This document shows positions 7,476 to 15,601 of a stretch of DNA of 64,000 nucleotides, one piece after another. Position numbers and translations under genes: made by a program. The stretch's first letter is position 1; every line of letters begins with the position of its first letter. This stretch comes from Arthrobacter sp. AFG7.2. Its GTDB lineage: Bacteria > Actinomycetota > Actinomycetes > Actinomycetales > Micrococcaceae. The stretch spans positions 1 to 64,000 of the forward strand of contig NZ_PJMB01000006.1 in the NCBI RefSeq assembly GCF_002892835.1, read 5' to 3'. The notes beneath the pieces are model-generated. The model was given only the letters and a program-made list of their open reading frames with translations. It had not been told where the DNA came from and did not search any database.

Positions 7476-8663
7476 CTACTCCTTGCCAAGCCCCGCGGCC
7501 GACGTCTTGTCTCCCGTTACGTCATTCAGTGCCGCCAGGTCGAAAAGCCCATTGATGTCGGCCTGCTTGGTGGTGCCGGCAGCAACACCGTCGGCCAGGA
7601 GCTTTTCATAGGTCCCCGCGAGGGGGTCCACGGTAAACACGATGTTTTTCAGTGACCTGTCGATAACGTCTGCCTTCAGCTCGGCGCCGGCGGCTTCCTT
7701 CAGTGCCGCGTTGATGACGGAAGCTTTCTCGCCGTCGGCCGCCTTGTTCAGCCACTCAACAGACTTCACGTGCCCCTTCAGCAGAGCCTTCACAGTGTCC
7801 GGGTGGTCGGCCGCGAACTTCTGGTTCACGATCAGAATGGTGGTGGGAAACTCACCGGGCTTGCCGGAGAGCGAGTCGTCCCACAGGTCCTTTTCGTCCA
7901 CCAGCACCTTGGCGCCGGCGGTCAGCACCAAACGTGAGGCCCACGGCTCGGGCAGCCACGCGCCGTCGAGCTTTCCGTCCTGGAACAGCTTCAGGGTCTG
8001 CGCGTTTTCAGTGGGGTTGATGGCGACGTCGCCGCTGCCGTCCACGTTGGTCTTGTAGCCCTGGGAGGCGAGCCAGGCCCGGAGGGCGACATCCTGCGTG
8101 CCGCCAAGCTGCGGGGACGCCAGCGTCTTGCCCTTGAGGTCCGCCGCGGAGTTGATCTCCGGCTTGACCACCAGCTGGGCGCCGCCGGCGGCCGCGCCGG
8201 CGATGATGTTTACGGACTCCCCGCCGCTCTTGACGAACGAGTTGATGGCGGGGTTCGGGCCGATGTAGGTGGCGTCGATGGCGCCGGCGTTCAAGGCCTC
8301 GATGGCGGCGGGGCCGGCGTTGAACACCTGGGTGGTCAGCTTGGTGTCCCCGAGTTCATCGGCGATGTAGCCCTGGCTGACGCCGACGAGGGCGGGGGCG
8401 TGGGTCACGTTGCCGAAGTAGCCGAGCTTCAGTTCGGCGGCTGGGTTTCCGGCAGGTGCGGCGCCCTGGACCGTTGCCGGGGTGCCGCTGTTGACGGCGG
8501 AGGCGACGGCGGCGCCCCCGCCAATGAGCGCCAGGATGCCGGCAGCGATGGCGATCTTCAAGCCGAGGGGGCGTTGTGGTGCAGCGGACCGACCGGCCAC
8601 GATGCGGGTGGAACTTTGCTGGTCCTGCCGTGCCCTGGGGCTCTTGTTCGAGGCGTCTGTCAC
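7476..8663 (-). CDS. ABC transporter substrate-binding protein, SsuA/NrtA/TauA-like
   Basis: The protein is 395 aa. After a polar N-terminus comes one hydrophobic helix (about 33-57) and then a periplasmic-binding-protein fold starting LKLGYFGNVTHAP, typical of aliphatic sulfonate, nitrate and taurine binding proteins. Features of the family include the APALVG, GAIDATYIGPNP and PEPWASRL segments. There is no lipobox Cys, so the protein is probably held by an uncleaved N-terminal anchor. No permease or ATPase gene is adjacent, which is unusual. It likely binds a sulfonate or related anion outside the cell, but the ligand is unknown. Confidence 0.85.
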   Translation of the reverse strand: MTDASNKSPRARQDQQSSTRIVAGRSAAPQRPLGLKIAIAAGILALIGGGAAVASAVNSGTPATVQGAAPAGNPAAELKLGYFGNVTHAPALVGVSQGYIADELGDTKLTTQVFNAGPAAIEALNAGAIDATYIGPNPAINSFVKSGGESVNIIAGAAAGGAQLVVKPEINSAADLKGKTLASPQLGGTQDVALRAWLASQGYKTNVDGSGDVAINPTENAQTLKLFQDGKLDGAWLPEPWASRLVLTAGAKVLVDEKDLWDDSLSGKPGEFPTTILIVNQKFAADHPDTVKALLKGHVKSVEWLNKAADGEKASVINAALKEAAGAELKADVIDRSLKNIVFTVDPLAGTYEKLLADGVAAGTTKQADINGLFDLAALNDVTGDKTSAAGLGKE

Positions 8664-8852
8664 TGGATTTCCTTTGCTGGGGCGGATGCTGAGATGAGAC
8701 TACGAAGAGCCCCGCGGCGCCACAATCGTTGCTGTAGCAGGCGTTCACGCGGCGTAGCGAACGCGCAACGGGGCGTAGCGCAGCGACAAGAAACGTCGCG
8801 GGACGTCTTTTTCAAGGGCGGGGCGAAGAGTGTCTGCGATACCCGGGGGTTG

Positions 8853-8875
8853 CCGGAAACTGGGTCTGTTTCCGG
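8853..8875. promoter_or_regulatory. Inverted repeat between divergent genes
   Basis: CCGGAAAC and GTTTCCGG form a perfect 8-bp inverted repeat with a 7-base spacer, 27 bases before the SRPBCC start and 190 bases before the binding-protein start. It could be an operator or an RNA hairpin. Confidence 0.3.
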
Positions 8876-8901
8876 ACACTGCAGCGGACGTACCATCAGG
8901 C

Positions 8902-9360
8902 ATGGAAAAGCTGAGATTTGAGGTGCGTATTAACGCTCCAGCCCAAACCGTCTGGGCGACGATGCTCGATGATGCCACGTACCGGGAATGGACGAGTGCC
9001 TTCAACGAGACGGGTTCCTACTACGAGGGCGACTGGAACCAGGGCAGCGAGATTCGTTTCCTCGGCCCTGAGGAGGAAGGATCCGTGGGAGGGATGATCG
9101 CAATAGTTGAGGAAAGCAGGCCGCATGAGTTCATCTCCCTGCGGTATCTCGGCCAGATCGTCCGCGGTGAGGATGACAGGACCAGCGATGCAGCAAAGGA
9201 ATTCATCGGCGCCCACGAAAACTATTCCTTCACTGAATCGGACGGGGTGACCACAGTGGAGGTCGAGCTTGAGAGCGAGGACGATTGGGCGGACATGCTG
9301 AATGAAGCGTGGCCCGTGGCCCTGGCTAAACTCAAGGACCTCGCCGAAGCCCGGTCCTGA
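8902..9360 (+). CDS. SRPBCC domain protein (AHSA1/START-like)
   Basis: The protein is 152 aa. It begins with the beta-strand and helix pattern of SRPBCC proteins (LRFEVRINAPAQTVW, then an ATYREWTSAF stretch), followed by a long beta section and a C-terminal helix ending LKDLAEARS. This matches activator-of-Hsp90-type or polyketide-cyclase-type lipid- and ligand-binding proteins. The start is the ATG at 8902, because the conserved fold begins there; earlier in-frame codons cover the intergenic hairpin. It is divergent from the sulfonate-type binding protein. Specific ligand unknown. Confidence 0.8.
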   Translation: MEKLRFEVRINAPAQTVWATMLDDATYREWTSAFNETGSYYEGDWNQGSEIRFLGPEEEGSVGGMIAIVEESRPHEFISLRYLGQIVRGEDDRTSDAAKEFIGAHENYSFTESDGVTTVEVELESEDDWADMLNEAWPVALAKLKDLAEARS

Positions 9361-9449
9361 CCTGCCGCCCGGGCTGCTGGCTGATGCTGACTGCAGCCGC
9401 TTCGCTCGGCCGGGGTGCACCGGCATCGCTTTCACCATAGGCTGGCCGG

Positions 9450-10043
9450 GTGGATACAGGCACCGTGAACTCCCGCGAACAGGGCGTGCAGCTCGACAGG
9501 CAGTCGCGCATTCTTGAAGCAGCGCTCGAACTGCTGTCGCGCTATGGGATCTCCGGTGTCAGCATGCGCGCAGTGGCGCGCGAGGCGGGAGTGGCCCTCG
9601 GCCTGGTGAACTACTACTACGAGGACAAATCGAGCCTGATCCGCGCGGCACTGCACAGCGTCGACAAACACGACCTCGCTCTGGTTGCGCCGGACCCCGC
9701 CCTGCCCGCGGACGAGCAGCTCCGGAACGCACTCCGCCGTGTTGCGGGCCCGGAACTCTTGACGACCCGCTATCTGTCGCTGCGCCTTCATCTGTGGGCG
9801 CTCGCGAAGGCGGACGAAGATTTCGCGCTGATCAATGCGGCGGCGTTCGACCGCTACCTGGACGGGCTCGCGGCCCTGATCGGGAACGCCAAGCCGGAGC
9901 TGTCCGCCAAGGAATGCAGGGAGCGGGCTGCTGACATCGTGGTCCTGCAGAACGGAATGTGGCTGACCGCGCTCCTTGGCGTGGACAAAGAATCCATTCG
10001 GCGGAGCATCGCCCGCACTGAAGAAATCGCCTTCGCCGCATAG
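9450..10043 (+). CDS. TetR/AcrR regulator, BetI-like (likely repressor of the choline genes)
   Basis: The protein is 197 aa. An N-terminal TetR helix-turn-helix is clear (residues about 20-66, with GISGVSMRAVAREAGVALG and the NYYYEDKSSL tail). The C-terminal region is of the BetI/TetR_C_6 kind by general look. It lies directly upstream of betA and betB, and a near-ideal TetR-sized palindrome (10247-10268) sits in the intervening promoter, so it is probably the choline-responsive repressor of the bet operon. The start is GTG at 9450. Binding and ligand have not been shown; choline or betaine aldehyde is the expected inducer. Confidence 0.85.
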   Translation: MDTGTVNSREQGVQLDRQSRILEAALELLSRYGISGVSMRAVAREAGVALGLVNYYYEDKSSLIRAALHSVDKHDLALVAPDPALPADEQLRNALRRVAGPELLTTRYLSLRLHLWALAKADEDFALINAAAFDRYLDGLAALIGNAKPELSAKECRERAADIVVLQNGMWLTALLGVDKESIRRSIARTEEIAFAA

Positions 10044-10078
10044 CAGCCACCACTTCCCGGCGTGGCAGCCACCACTTC
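10043..10078. repeat. 14-bp direct repeat after the tetR stop codon
   Basis: GCAGCCACCACTTC occurs twice, at 10043-10056 and 10065-10078, a 22-base period, beginning at the tetR stop codon. Function unknown; it may be part of the 3' end or a duplicated regulatory element. Confidence 0.6.
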
Positions 10079-10246
10079 GCCGGCACGCGACACCGCCGGA
10101 AGCCCATGGTGCTTGCCCTGGCACCGGTACGCGCCTGTCATATTCGGACGGAACCGCGACACATGCGAGCGGTGGGCTCGAATTCCCGTGCCCCGCTACG
10201 GGCGTAAGGTTTCGCCGTCGTAAATTTTGAACGTTTGTCCAGTTTT

Positions 10247-10278
10247 CTATTGAACAGGTGTTCAATAGGCATTACTGT
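10247..10278 (+). promoter_or_regulatory. bet promoter with TetR-type operator
   Basis: CTATTGAACA and TGTTCAATAG (10247-10256 and 10259-10268) are perfect inverted 10-mers with a 2-base centre, the size and symmetry of a TetR operator. A -35-like TTGAAC (10250-10255) lies inside it, and a -10-like TACTGT (10273-10278) follows after 17 bases. A bound repressor would block RNA polymerase. The rest of 10079-10414 holds no further gene apart from the leader ORF. Confidence 0.7.
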
Positions 10279-10286
10279 CCTTGGGT

Positions 10287-10418
10287 ATGACCTACGCCAC
10301 ACCAGGGGATGCCTCGGATTCTCCGGCTGACACGGTCAACCTTTCGCTTTCGAAAGAACGACGACCCGCCCTGGGCCACTCTGACCGGCACCAGGTAGAA
10401 GGAGAGTTTGCAGCATGA
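10287..10418 (+). CDS. Possible 43-codon leader ORF coupled to betA
   Basis: An ATG at 10287 opens a 43-codon frame whose TGA (10416-10418) overlaps the betA ATG as ATGA. The ATG lies 8 bases after the predicted -10 box, where transcription would start, so the message could be leaderless. The peptide is hydrophilic ([20 protein letters not shown] at its start) with no recognisable domain. The betA ribosome site (AAGGAGAG) lies inside this frame. The overlap may be chance, since the frame is short. If translated, it could couple or tune betA expression. Confidence 0.4.
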   Translation: MTYATPGDASDSPADTVNLSLSKERRPALGHSDRHQVEGEFAA

Positions 10419-12124
10419 CAACAAACCACTACGACTACGTCATCGTCGGCGGCGGAAGCGCGGGTTCCGTGCTCGCCAACCGGCTGAGCGAAGGAGGCCA
10501 GAGCAGCGTCCTGGTTCTTGAAGCCGGCCGGAGCGACTACCCGTGGGACCTTTTCATCCAGATGCCGGCCGCCCTGACGTTCCCCAGCGGCAATCCCCTC
10601 TATGACTGGCGGTACCAGTCCGATCCTGAACCGCACATGGGGGGACGCCGGGTGGCGCACGCCCGCGGCAAGGTCCTGGGCGGCTCCAGCTCCATCAACG
10701 GCATGATCTTCCAGCGCGGCAACCCGCTCGACTACGAGCGTTGGGGCGCCGACGCCGGCATGGAGACCTGGGACTTCGCCCACTGCCTTCCGTACTTCAA
10801 CAAGATGGAAAATGCCCTCGCAGCGGATCCCGACGATGAGCTGCGCGGACACGACGGGCCGCTTGTCCTCGAGCGCGGCCCGGCCTCCAACCCGCTCTTC
10901 CAGGCGTTCTTCAAAGCCGCCCAGGAAGCCGGCTACCCCCTCACCGACGACGTCAATGGCTACCGCCAGGAGGGCTTCGCGGCCTTTGACCGCAACGTTC
11001 ACAAGGGCCAGCGCCTTTCGGCGTCCCGAGCACACATCCGCCCCAACTCCTCGCGGAAAAACCTTACTGTCCTGACCCGGGCGATGGTTAGCAAGGTCAA
11101 TTTCAAGGGCAATGTGGCCACGGGCGTCACCTACCGCCGCAACGGCCAGACCCACGTGGTCAACGCCGGCGAGGTCATCCTGTCAGGCGGGGCCATCAAC
11201 ACCCCGCAGCTGCTGCAGCTCAGCGGCGTGGGCGATGCCGGGCACCTGAATTCGCTGGGCATCAACACCGTGGCCAACCTGCCCGGCGTCGGCGAAAACC
11301 TGCAGGACCACCTGGAGGTCTACATCCAGCACGCCTGCACCCAGCCGGTCTCCATGCAGCCCAACCTGGACCTGTGGCGCTACCCCCTCATCGGCCTGCA
11401 GTGGCTGCTCGGACGCAAGGGCCCTGCCGCCACCAACCACTTCGAGGGCGGCGGGTTCGTCCGCTCCAACGAGGACGTGGCCTACCCCAACCTGATGTTC
11501 CACTTCCTGCCCGTGGCAGTCCGCTACGACGGCCAGAAGGCGGACGCCAAGCACGGCTACCAGGTGCACATCGGCCCTATGTACTCCGATGCCCGCGGCA
11601 CCCTGAAGATCAAGTCCACCGACCCCACCGTCCACCCGTCCATGCTCTTCAACTACCTCTCCACAGAGCAGGACCGGCGTGAGTGGGTCGAGGCGGTCCA
11701 CGTGGCCCGCGATATCCTGGGCCAGTCCGCGATGACGCCGTTCAACGGCGGGGAACTTTCGCCCGGGCAAAGCGTCCGTACCGACGCGGAGATCCTGGAC
11801 TGGGTGGCCAGGGACGCCGAAACCGCACTGCACCCGTCCTGCACGGCCAAGATGGGCCCGGAGTCCGACCCGATGGCCGTGGTGAACCCGCTCGACATGT
11901 CGGTCCACGGCACCCAGGGGCTGCGGGTAGTGGACGCTTCGGCCATGCCGTACGTCACCAACGGCAACATCTATGCGCCCGTCATGATGCTTGCCGAAAA
12001 AGCTGCTGACCTGATTGCGGGGAAGGCGCCACTGGCTCCCCGGCATGCTGAGTTCTACCGGCACGGCGTCAGCCCGCTGGAACGTAATGGTGCCGGTTCT
12101 GCTGCCCCTGCGGCAACGGCCTAG
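10415..12124 (+). CDS. betA: Choline dehydrogenase BetA (GMC oxidoreductase)
   Basis: The protein is 569 aa, normal for BetA. The FAD dinucleotide motif GGGSAG is at 12-17, the GMC signature 1 ([13 protein letters not shown]) is around 85-97, and the C-terminal active-site region (HPSCTAKMG and the VTNGNIYAP segment, about 506-522) is intact. It oxidises choline to betaine aldehyde, and in many homologues further to glycine betaine, at the membrane or in the cytoplasm with FAD. AAGGAGAG precedes the ATG. It is followed after 31 bases by betB. Other alcohol-oxidising GMC enzymes look alike, but the betB neighbour and TetR regulator support choline. Confidence 0.92.
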   Translation: MTTNHYDYVIVGGGSAGSVLANRLSEGGQSSVLVLEAGRSDYPWDLFIQMPAALTFPSGNPLYDWRYQSDPEPHMGGRRVAHARGKVLGGSSSINGMIFQRGNPLDYERWGADAGMETWDFAHCLPYFNKMENALAADPDDELRGHDGPLVLERGPASNPLFQAFFKAAQEAGYPLTDDVNGYRQEGFAAFDRNVHKGQRLSASRAHIRPNSSRKNLTVLTRAMVSKVNFKGNVATGVTYRRNGQTHVVNAGEVILSGGAINTPQLLQLSGVGDAGHLNSLGINTVANLPGVGENLQDHLEVYIQHACTQPVSMQPNLDLWRYPLIGLQWLLGRKGPAATNHFEGGGFVRSNEDVAYPNLMFHFLPVAVRYDGQKADAKHGYQVHIGPMYSDARGTLKIKSTDPTVHPSMLFNYLSTEQDRREWVEAVHVARDILGQSAMTPFNGGELSPGQSVRTDAEILDWVARDAETALHPSCTAKMGPESDPMAVVNPLDMSVHGTQGLRVVDASAMPYVTNGNIYAPVMMLAEKAADLIAGKAPLAPRHAEFYRHGVSPLERNGAGSAAPAATA

Positions 12125-12155
12125 GCATGATTGATGCAGTCGAGAAGGAGAAACC

Positions 12156-13709
12156 ATGACCGCCACCGTTGAGCAAGTCCAGCAGGCCGGGGAAGTGCAG
12201 GGCACCGTCAAAGGTCTGTACATCGACGGCGCCTGGCACCAGGCGTCCGACGGCGGCACAACAGATGTGCACTGTCCCGCAGACCGACGCGAGGTGGCGG
12301 TTGTCTCCTCGTCCACGGTCGAGGACGCGGAGCGCGCGATCGCCAGTGCCCGGGCAGCGTTCGACGGCGGGCCGTGGCGCCGGATGACCGACATCGAGCG
12401 GGGCGAGGTGCTGCTTCGTATCGCCGGCCTGCTTGAGCGGGACAAGGCAGCTTACGCCCGCGCCGAGGCACTGGATACGGGCAAGCGCCTCGTCGAGGCC
12501 GAGTACGACATTGACGACATTGCCTCCTGCTTCCGCTACTACGGAAAGATCGCCGGCCTTGATGCCGGCCGGGTGATCGATACGGGCCGGCCGAACGCCA
12601 TCAGCCGGGTGGTGTACGAACCGCTCGGCGTCTGTGCCCTCATCGCACCCTGGAACTACCCGCTCCTGCAGGCGGCGTGGAAAGTGGCGCCGGCACTCGT
12701 TGCGGGAAATTCGTTCGTGCTCAAGCCCAGTGAGCTGACGCCGTCGACCTCCATCCTGCTCATGGAAACCCTCGCCGAAGCCGGCGTTCCCGCCGGTGTG
12801 GCAAACCTGGTTACGGGATCCGGGTCCAGGGTGGGAGGCCCACTCAGTTCTGACCCGCGCGTCGACCTCGTCTCCCTGACCGGAAGCCTGGCCACAGGGC
12901 AGACCATCATGGCTGCCGCGGCCGAGACAGTGAAACGAGTCGCTTTTGAGCTCGGCGGGAAGAACCCCAACGTCGTCTTCTCTGACGCGGACTGGGACGC
13001 CGCCGTCGACAATGCCCTGACGGCAGTCTTCCTGCATTCCGGCCAGGTCTGCTCGGCAGGGGCGCGGCTCGTCGTCGAGGAGGCCATTGCCGAACGTTTC
13101 GTCGCCGAGGTGGTGGAACGGGCGAAAAAGATCCGGATGGGCGGGCCTTTTGATCCGGACGCAGAAACAGGTCCGCTGATTTCCGCCAAGCACCGCGACC
13201 AGGTCCACGCCTACGTCCAGGGCGGGATCGCGGAGGGCGCCGAACTCTTGTGCGGCGGCTACATCCCTGACGACGGGACGCTCTCTGACGGCTTCTTCTA
13301 CCCGCCCACCGTGCTGGGCAACTGCCGATCCGGTATGAGCGTGCTGCGGGAGGAATCCTTCGGGCCGGTGCTGACTGTCGAGACGTTCCGGACCGAGGCA
13401 GAGGCCGTTGCCATAGCCAACGACACAGAGTACGGCCTGGCGGGGGCGGTCTGGACGTCCGATGCGTCGAAGGCGCAGCGGGTCGCAGCCGGCCTGCGGC
13501 ACGGAACAGTGTGGATCAATGACTACCACCCGTACGTACCGCAGGCGGAGTGGGGCGGTTTCGGGAAGTCGGGAATTGGCCGGGAACTCGGCAGCGCGGG
13601 CCTCAACGAATACCGCGAGGCAAAACACATCTGGCAGAACATCCAGCCCGCACCCAGCGGCTGGTTCGGCGCACCTGCCGACGGCGCCGGGGTGGGGACC
13701 GCCGGCTAG
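12156..13709 (+). CDS. betB: Betaine-aldehyde dehydrogenase BetB
   Basis: The protein is 517 aa of the aldehyde dehydrogenase superfamily. The general-base Glu265 (FELGGKNP) and nucleophile Cys299 (SGQVCSAGARL) are present, as are the PWNYPL and GSLATGQ cofactor-binding segments. It oxidises betaine aldehyde to glycine betaine with NAD(P)+. An AGAAGGAG site precedes the ATG, and the gene follows betA by 31 bases. The C-terminus carries a typical YREAKHIWQNI stretch plus a short Gly/Ala-rich tail. Location beside betA makes the substrate assignment firm, though other aldehyde dehydrogenases are similar. Confidence 0.92.
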   Translation: MTATVEQVQQAGEVQGTVKGLYIDGAWHQASDGGTTDVHCPADRREVAVVSSSTVEDAERAIASARAAFDGGPWRRMTDIERGEVLLRIAGLLERDKAAYARAEALDTGKRLVEAEYDIDDIASCFRYYGKIAGLDAGRVIDTGRPNAISRVVYEPLGVCALIAPWNYPLLQAAWKVAPALVAGNSFVLKPSELTPSTSILLMETLAEAGVPAGVANLVTGSGSRVGGPLSSDPRVDLVSLTGSLATGQTIMAAAAETVKRVAFELGGKNPNVVFSDADWDAAVDNALTAVFLHSGQVCSAGARLVVEEAIAERFVAEVVERAKKIRMGGPFDPDAETGPLISAKHRDQVHAYVQGGIAEGAELLCGGYIPDDGTLSDGFFYPPTVLGNCRSGMSVLREESFGPVLTVETFRTEAEAVAIANDTEYGLAGAVWTSDASKAQRVAAGLRHGTVWINDYHPYVPQAEWGGFGKSGIGRELGSAGLNEYREAKHIWQNIQPAPSGWFGAPADGAGVGTAG

Positions 13710-13730
13710 CAACAGCAATGGGGGAAATGG

Positions 13731-13756
13731 CCGGGCGCCGCAGGCGCGGCGCCCGG
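13731..13756. terminator. Intercistronic GC-rich hairpin between betB and the permease
   Basis: CCGGGCGCCG and CGGCGCCCGG form a perfect 10-bp stem with a 6-base loop. There is no T-run, so partial termination or message stabilisation is as likely as full termination. Confidence 0.5.
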
Positions 13757-13828
13757 CGGTCGATATTACCTGCGTCCAATGGCGGCCGCGGGCCATCACC
13801 ATCGTGCTTTTCTGACCTAGGAGTTCGA

Positions 13829-15526
13829 ATGTTGGAACCCAGCAAGAGTACTGATTCAAGCGGTATGGACGAGTTTGGCTATGCCCAGACCCTGGACCGC
13901 AGCATCGGCAAATTCGCCAGTTTCGCGGCCGGTGTCAGCTACATCTCCATCCTCACCGGCGTTTTTCAACTGTTTTACTTTGGCTTCTCCATGGCCGGAC
14001 CCGCCTACGCCTGGTCCTGGCCTATCGTTTTCGCCGGCCAGCTTATGGTGGCGCTCTGCTTCGCCGAGCTTGCAGGCCGCTATCCGGTAGCCGGTTCGGT
14101 CTACAACTGGGCCAAGCGGCTCTCGTCCGGCACCTTCTCCTGGCTGGCCGGCTGGCTGCTGCTCATCTCCTCGATCGTGGCGCTCGGAGCCGTGGCCCTT
14201 GCCCTGCAGCTGACCCTGCCCCAGATCTGGTCCGGTTTCCAGGTCATCGGCGACGGCACCGGCACCTACGATTTCGCCCTCAACGGCGTGCTGCTCGCCA
14301 GCATCATGATCTCCATCTCCACCCTGATCAACGCCTTCGGCGTGAAGCTGATGACCAAAATCAACAGCATCGGAGTCTTCGTGGAACTCGCCGCCGCCGT
14401 GCTCCTCATCCTGGCCCTTGCCTGGCATGTGGTGCGGGGTCCGGAAGTCCTTTTCAGTACCGCGGGCTACGGCGTGGACCACGACCTTGGCTTCTTTGGG
14501 GTATTCCTCATCGGCGCGATGGCTTCCGGTTACGTCATGTACGGCTTTGACACCGCCAGTTCCCTCGGCGAGGAGACCAAGGACCCCAAAAAGACAGCCC
14601 CCAAGGCCATCCTCCGTGCAATCTCGGCGTCCTTCATCCTCGGCGGCCTGATTCTCCTTGGCGGACTCCTTGCCGCCCCCGACCTCAACGATCCCAAGCT
14701 GGGCGCCGCCGACGGCGGCCTGCAGTACATCGTGCTCTCCGTGCTGGGAGGGCCCTTCGGCAAAGCATTCCTGGTGTGCATTGTGGTGGCCGTGACCGTC
14801 TGTACCTTGGCCGTTCACGCTGCCGCCATCCGCATGATGTTCGCCATGGCCCGGGACAATAACCTGCCTTTCAGCCGCCAGCTCAGCAAGGTGCATCCCG
14901 AGCGGAAGACGCCCACCGTGGCGGCCATCGTCATCGGGCTCATCGCCATCATTCCGCTGATCGTCAACGTCTCGCAGCCCGCAATTTTCACCATCCTGTC
15001 CAGCATCAGCATTGTCCTGATCTACCTGTCCTACCTGCTGGTCACCGTTCCCCTGCTCCGCAAGCGGTTCCAGAAAAAGTGGCCCCTCGCGGATGACGGC
15101 ACCGAGCCGGGCTTCAGCCTGGGCAAGTGGGGGCTGCCGGTGAACATCGCGGCGGTGCTGTGGGGCGGCGCCATGACGCTGAACCTCGTCTGGCCCCGCC
15201 CGGAGATCTACAACTCCGTGCCCCCGTTCGAGTGGTACCTGCAGTGGGGCGGTGTCCTGTTCGTCGGTGCGGTCACCGGCGGCGGTGCACTGCTCTATCG
15301 GCTGAAGATCAGGCACCAGACCGGCGTGCTCGCCGCCCATGCTGCCGCAGCGCCGGAACCTCTCCTCCAGGCCTCTGCCCTGCGAGAGCCTGCCGCCCGC
15401 CCGGCACCTGTTCCTGCCGTGGCTGCCCACTCTGTTGTGGACAGGAACGCTGTTCTGGACGCAAACTCTGTTCTGGACGCAAACTCTGTTGCGGAAGCAA
15501 ACGCTGTCGTTGACGCTGTGAGGTAA
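13829..15526 (+). CDS. APC-superfamily amino acid/choline permease
   Basis: The protein is 565 aa. It begins with a soluble stretch, then a run of about twelve hydrophobic helices starting at FASFAAGVSYISILTG, with GYVMYGFDTASSLGEET and PKAILRAI motifs typical of the amino acid/choline transporter (ACT) family. That family includes yeast choline permease, so choline uptake for BetA/BetB is a reasonable inference from position; amino acid or amine transport is also possible. The ATG at 13829 has AGGAG upstream. The C-terminal 35 residues hold a hexapeptide repeat with pattern N-(A/S)-V-x-(D/E)-A, outside the membrane domain. Confidence 0.85.
   Translation: MLEPSKSTDSSGMDEFGYAQTLDRSIGKFASFAAGVSYISILTGVFQLFYFGFSMAGPAYAWSWPIVFAGQLMVALCFAELAGRYPVAGSVYNWAKRLSSGTFSWLAGWLLLISSIVALGAVALALQLTLPQIWSGFQVIGDGTGTYDFALNGVLLASIMISISTLINAFGVKLMTKINSIGVFVELAAAVLLILALAWHVVRGPEVLFSTAGYGVDHDLGFFGVFLIGAMASGYVMYGFDTASSLGEETKDPKKTAPKAILRAISASFILGGLILLGGLLAAPDLNDPKLGAADGGLQYIVLSVLGGPFGKAFLVCIVVAVTVCTLAVHAAAIRMMFAMARDNNLPFSRQLSKVHPERKTPTVAAIVIGLIAIIPLIVNVSQPAIFTILSSISIVLIYLSYLLVTVPLLRKRFQKKWPLADDGTEPGFSLGKWGLPVNIAAVLWGGAMTLNLVWPRPEIYNSVPPFEWYLQWGGVLFVGAVTGGGALLYRLKIRHQTGVLAAHAAAAPEPLLQASALREPAARPAPVPAVAAHSVVDRNAVLDANSVLDANSVAEANAVVDAVR
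15428..15517 (+). repeat. Four to five 18-bp tandem repeats in the permease 3' end
   Basis: Copies start at 15446, 15464, 15482 and 15500; copies 1 and 2 differ at one base, 3 and 4 are more diverged, and a degenerate copy starts at 15428. They encode the hexapeptide pattern N-(A/S)-V-x-(D/E)-A. The region ends just before the stop codon at 15526. Confidence 0.8.
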
Positions 15527-15551
15527 CTCCGCCAGGCCACAGCCCGGCCGT

Positions 15552-15597
15552 GAAGAGCATCCCTTCGCCGACTCTCCAGCGCGAAGGGATGCTCTTC
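15552..15597. terminator. Bidirectional terminator between the permease and umuC
   Basis: GAAGAGCATCCCTTCGC and its exact complement form a 17-bp stem with a 12-base loop between convergent genes. It is very stable, with short T-rich ends on both strands. Confidence 0.85.
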
Positions 15598-15601
15598 GTC
15601 G

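Noticed and set aside
12069..13859. 596-aa open frame on the minus strand opposite betB
   Set aside because: It lacks any domain, is antisense to a strongly conserved aldehyde dehydrogenase, and reflects high GC codon bias.
15428..15517. Possible CRISPR-like short repeat array
   Set aside because: The 18-bp units are directly adjacent without spacers and are in frame within a gene.
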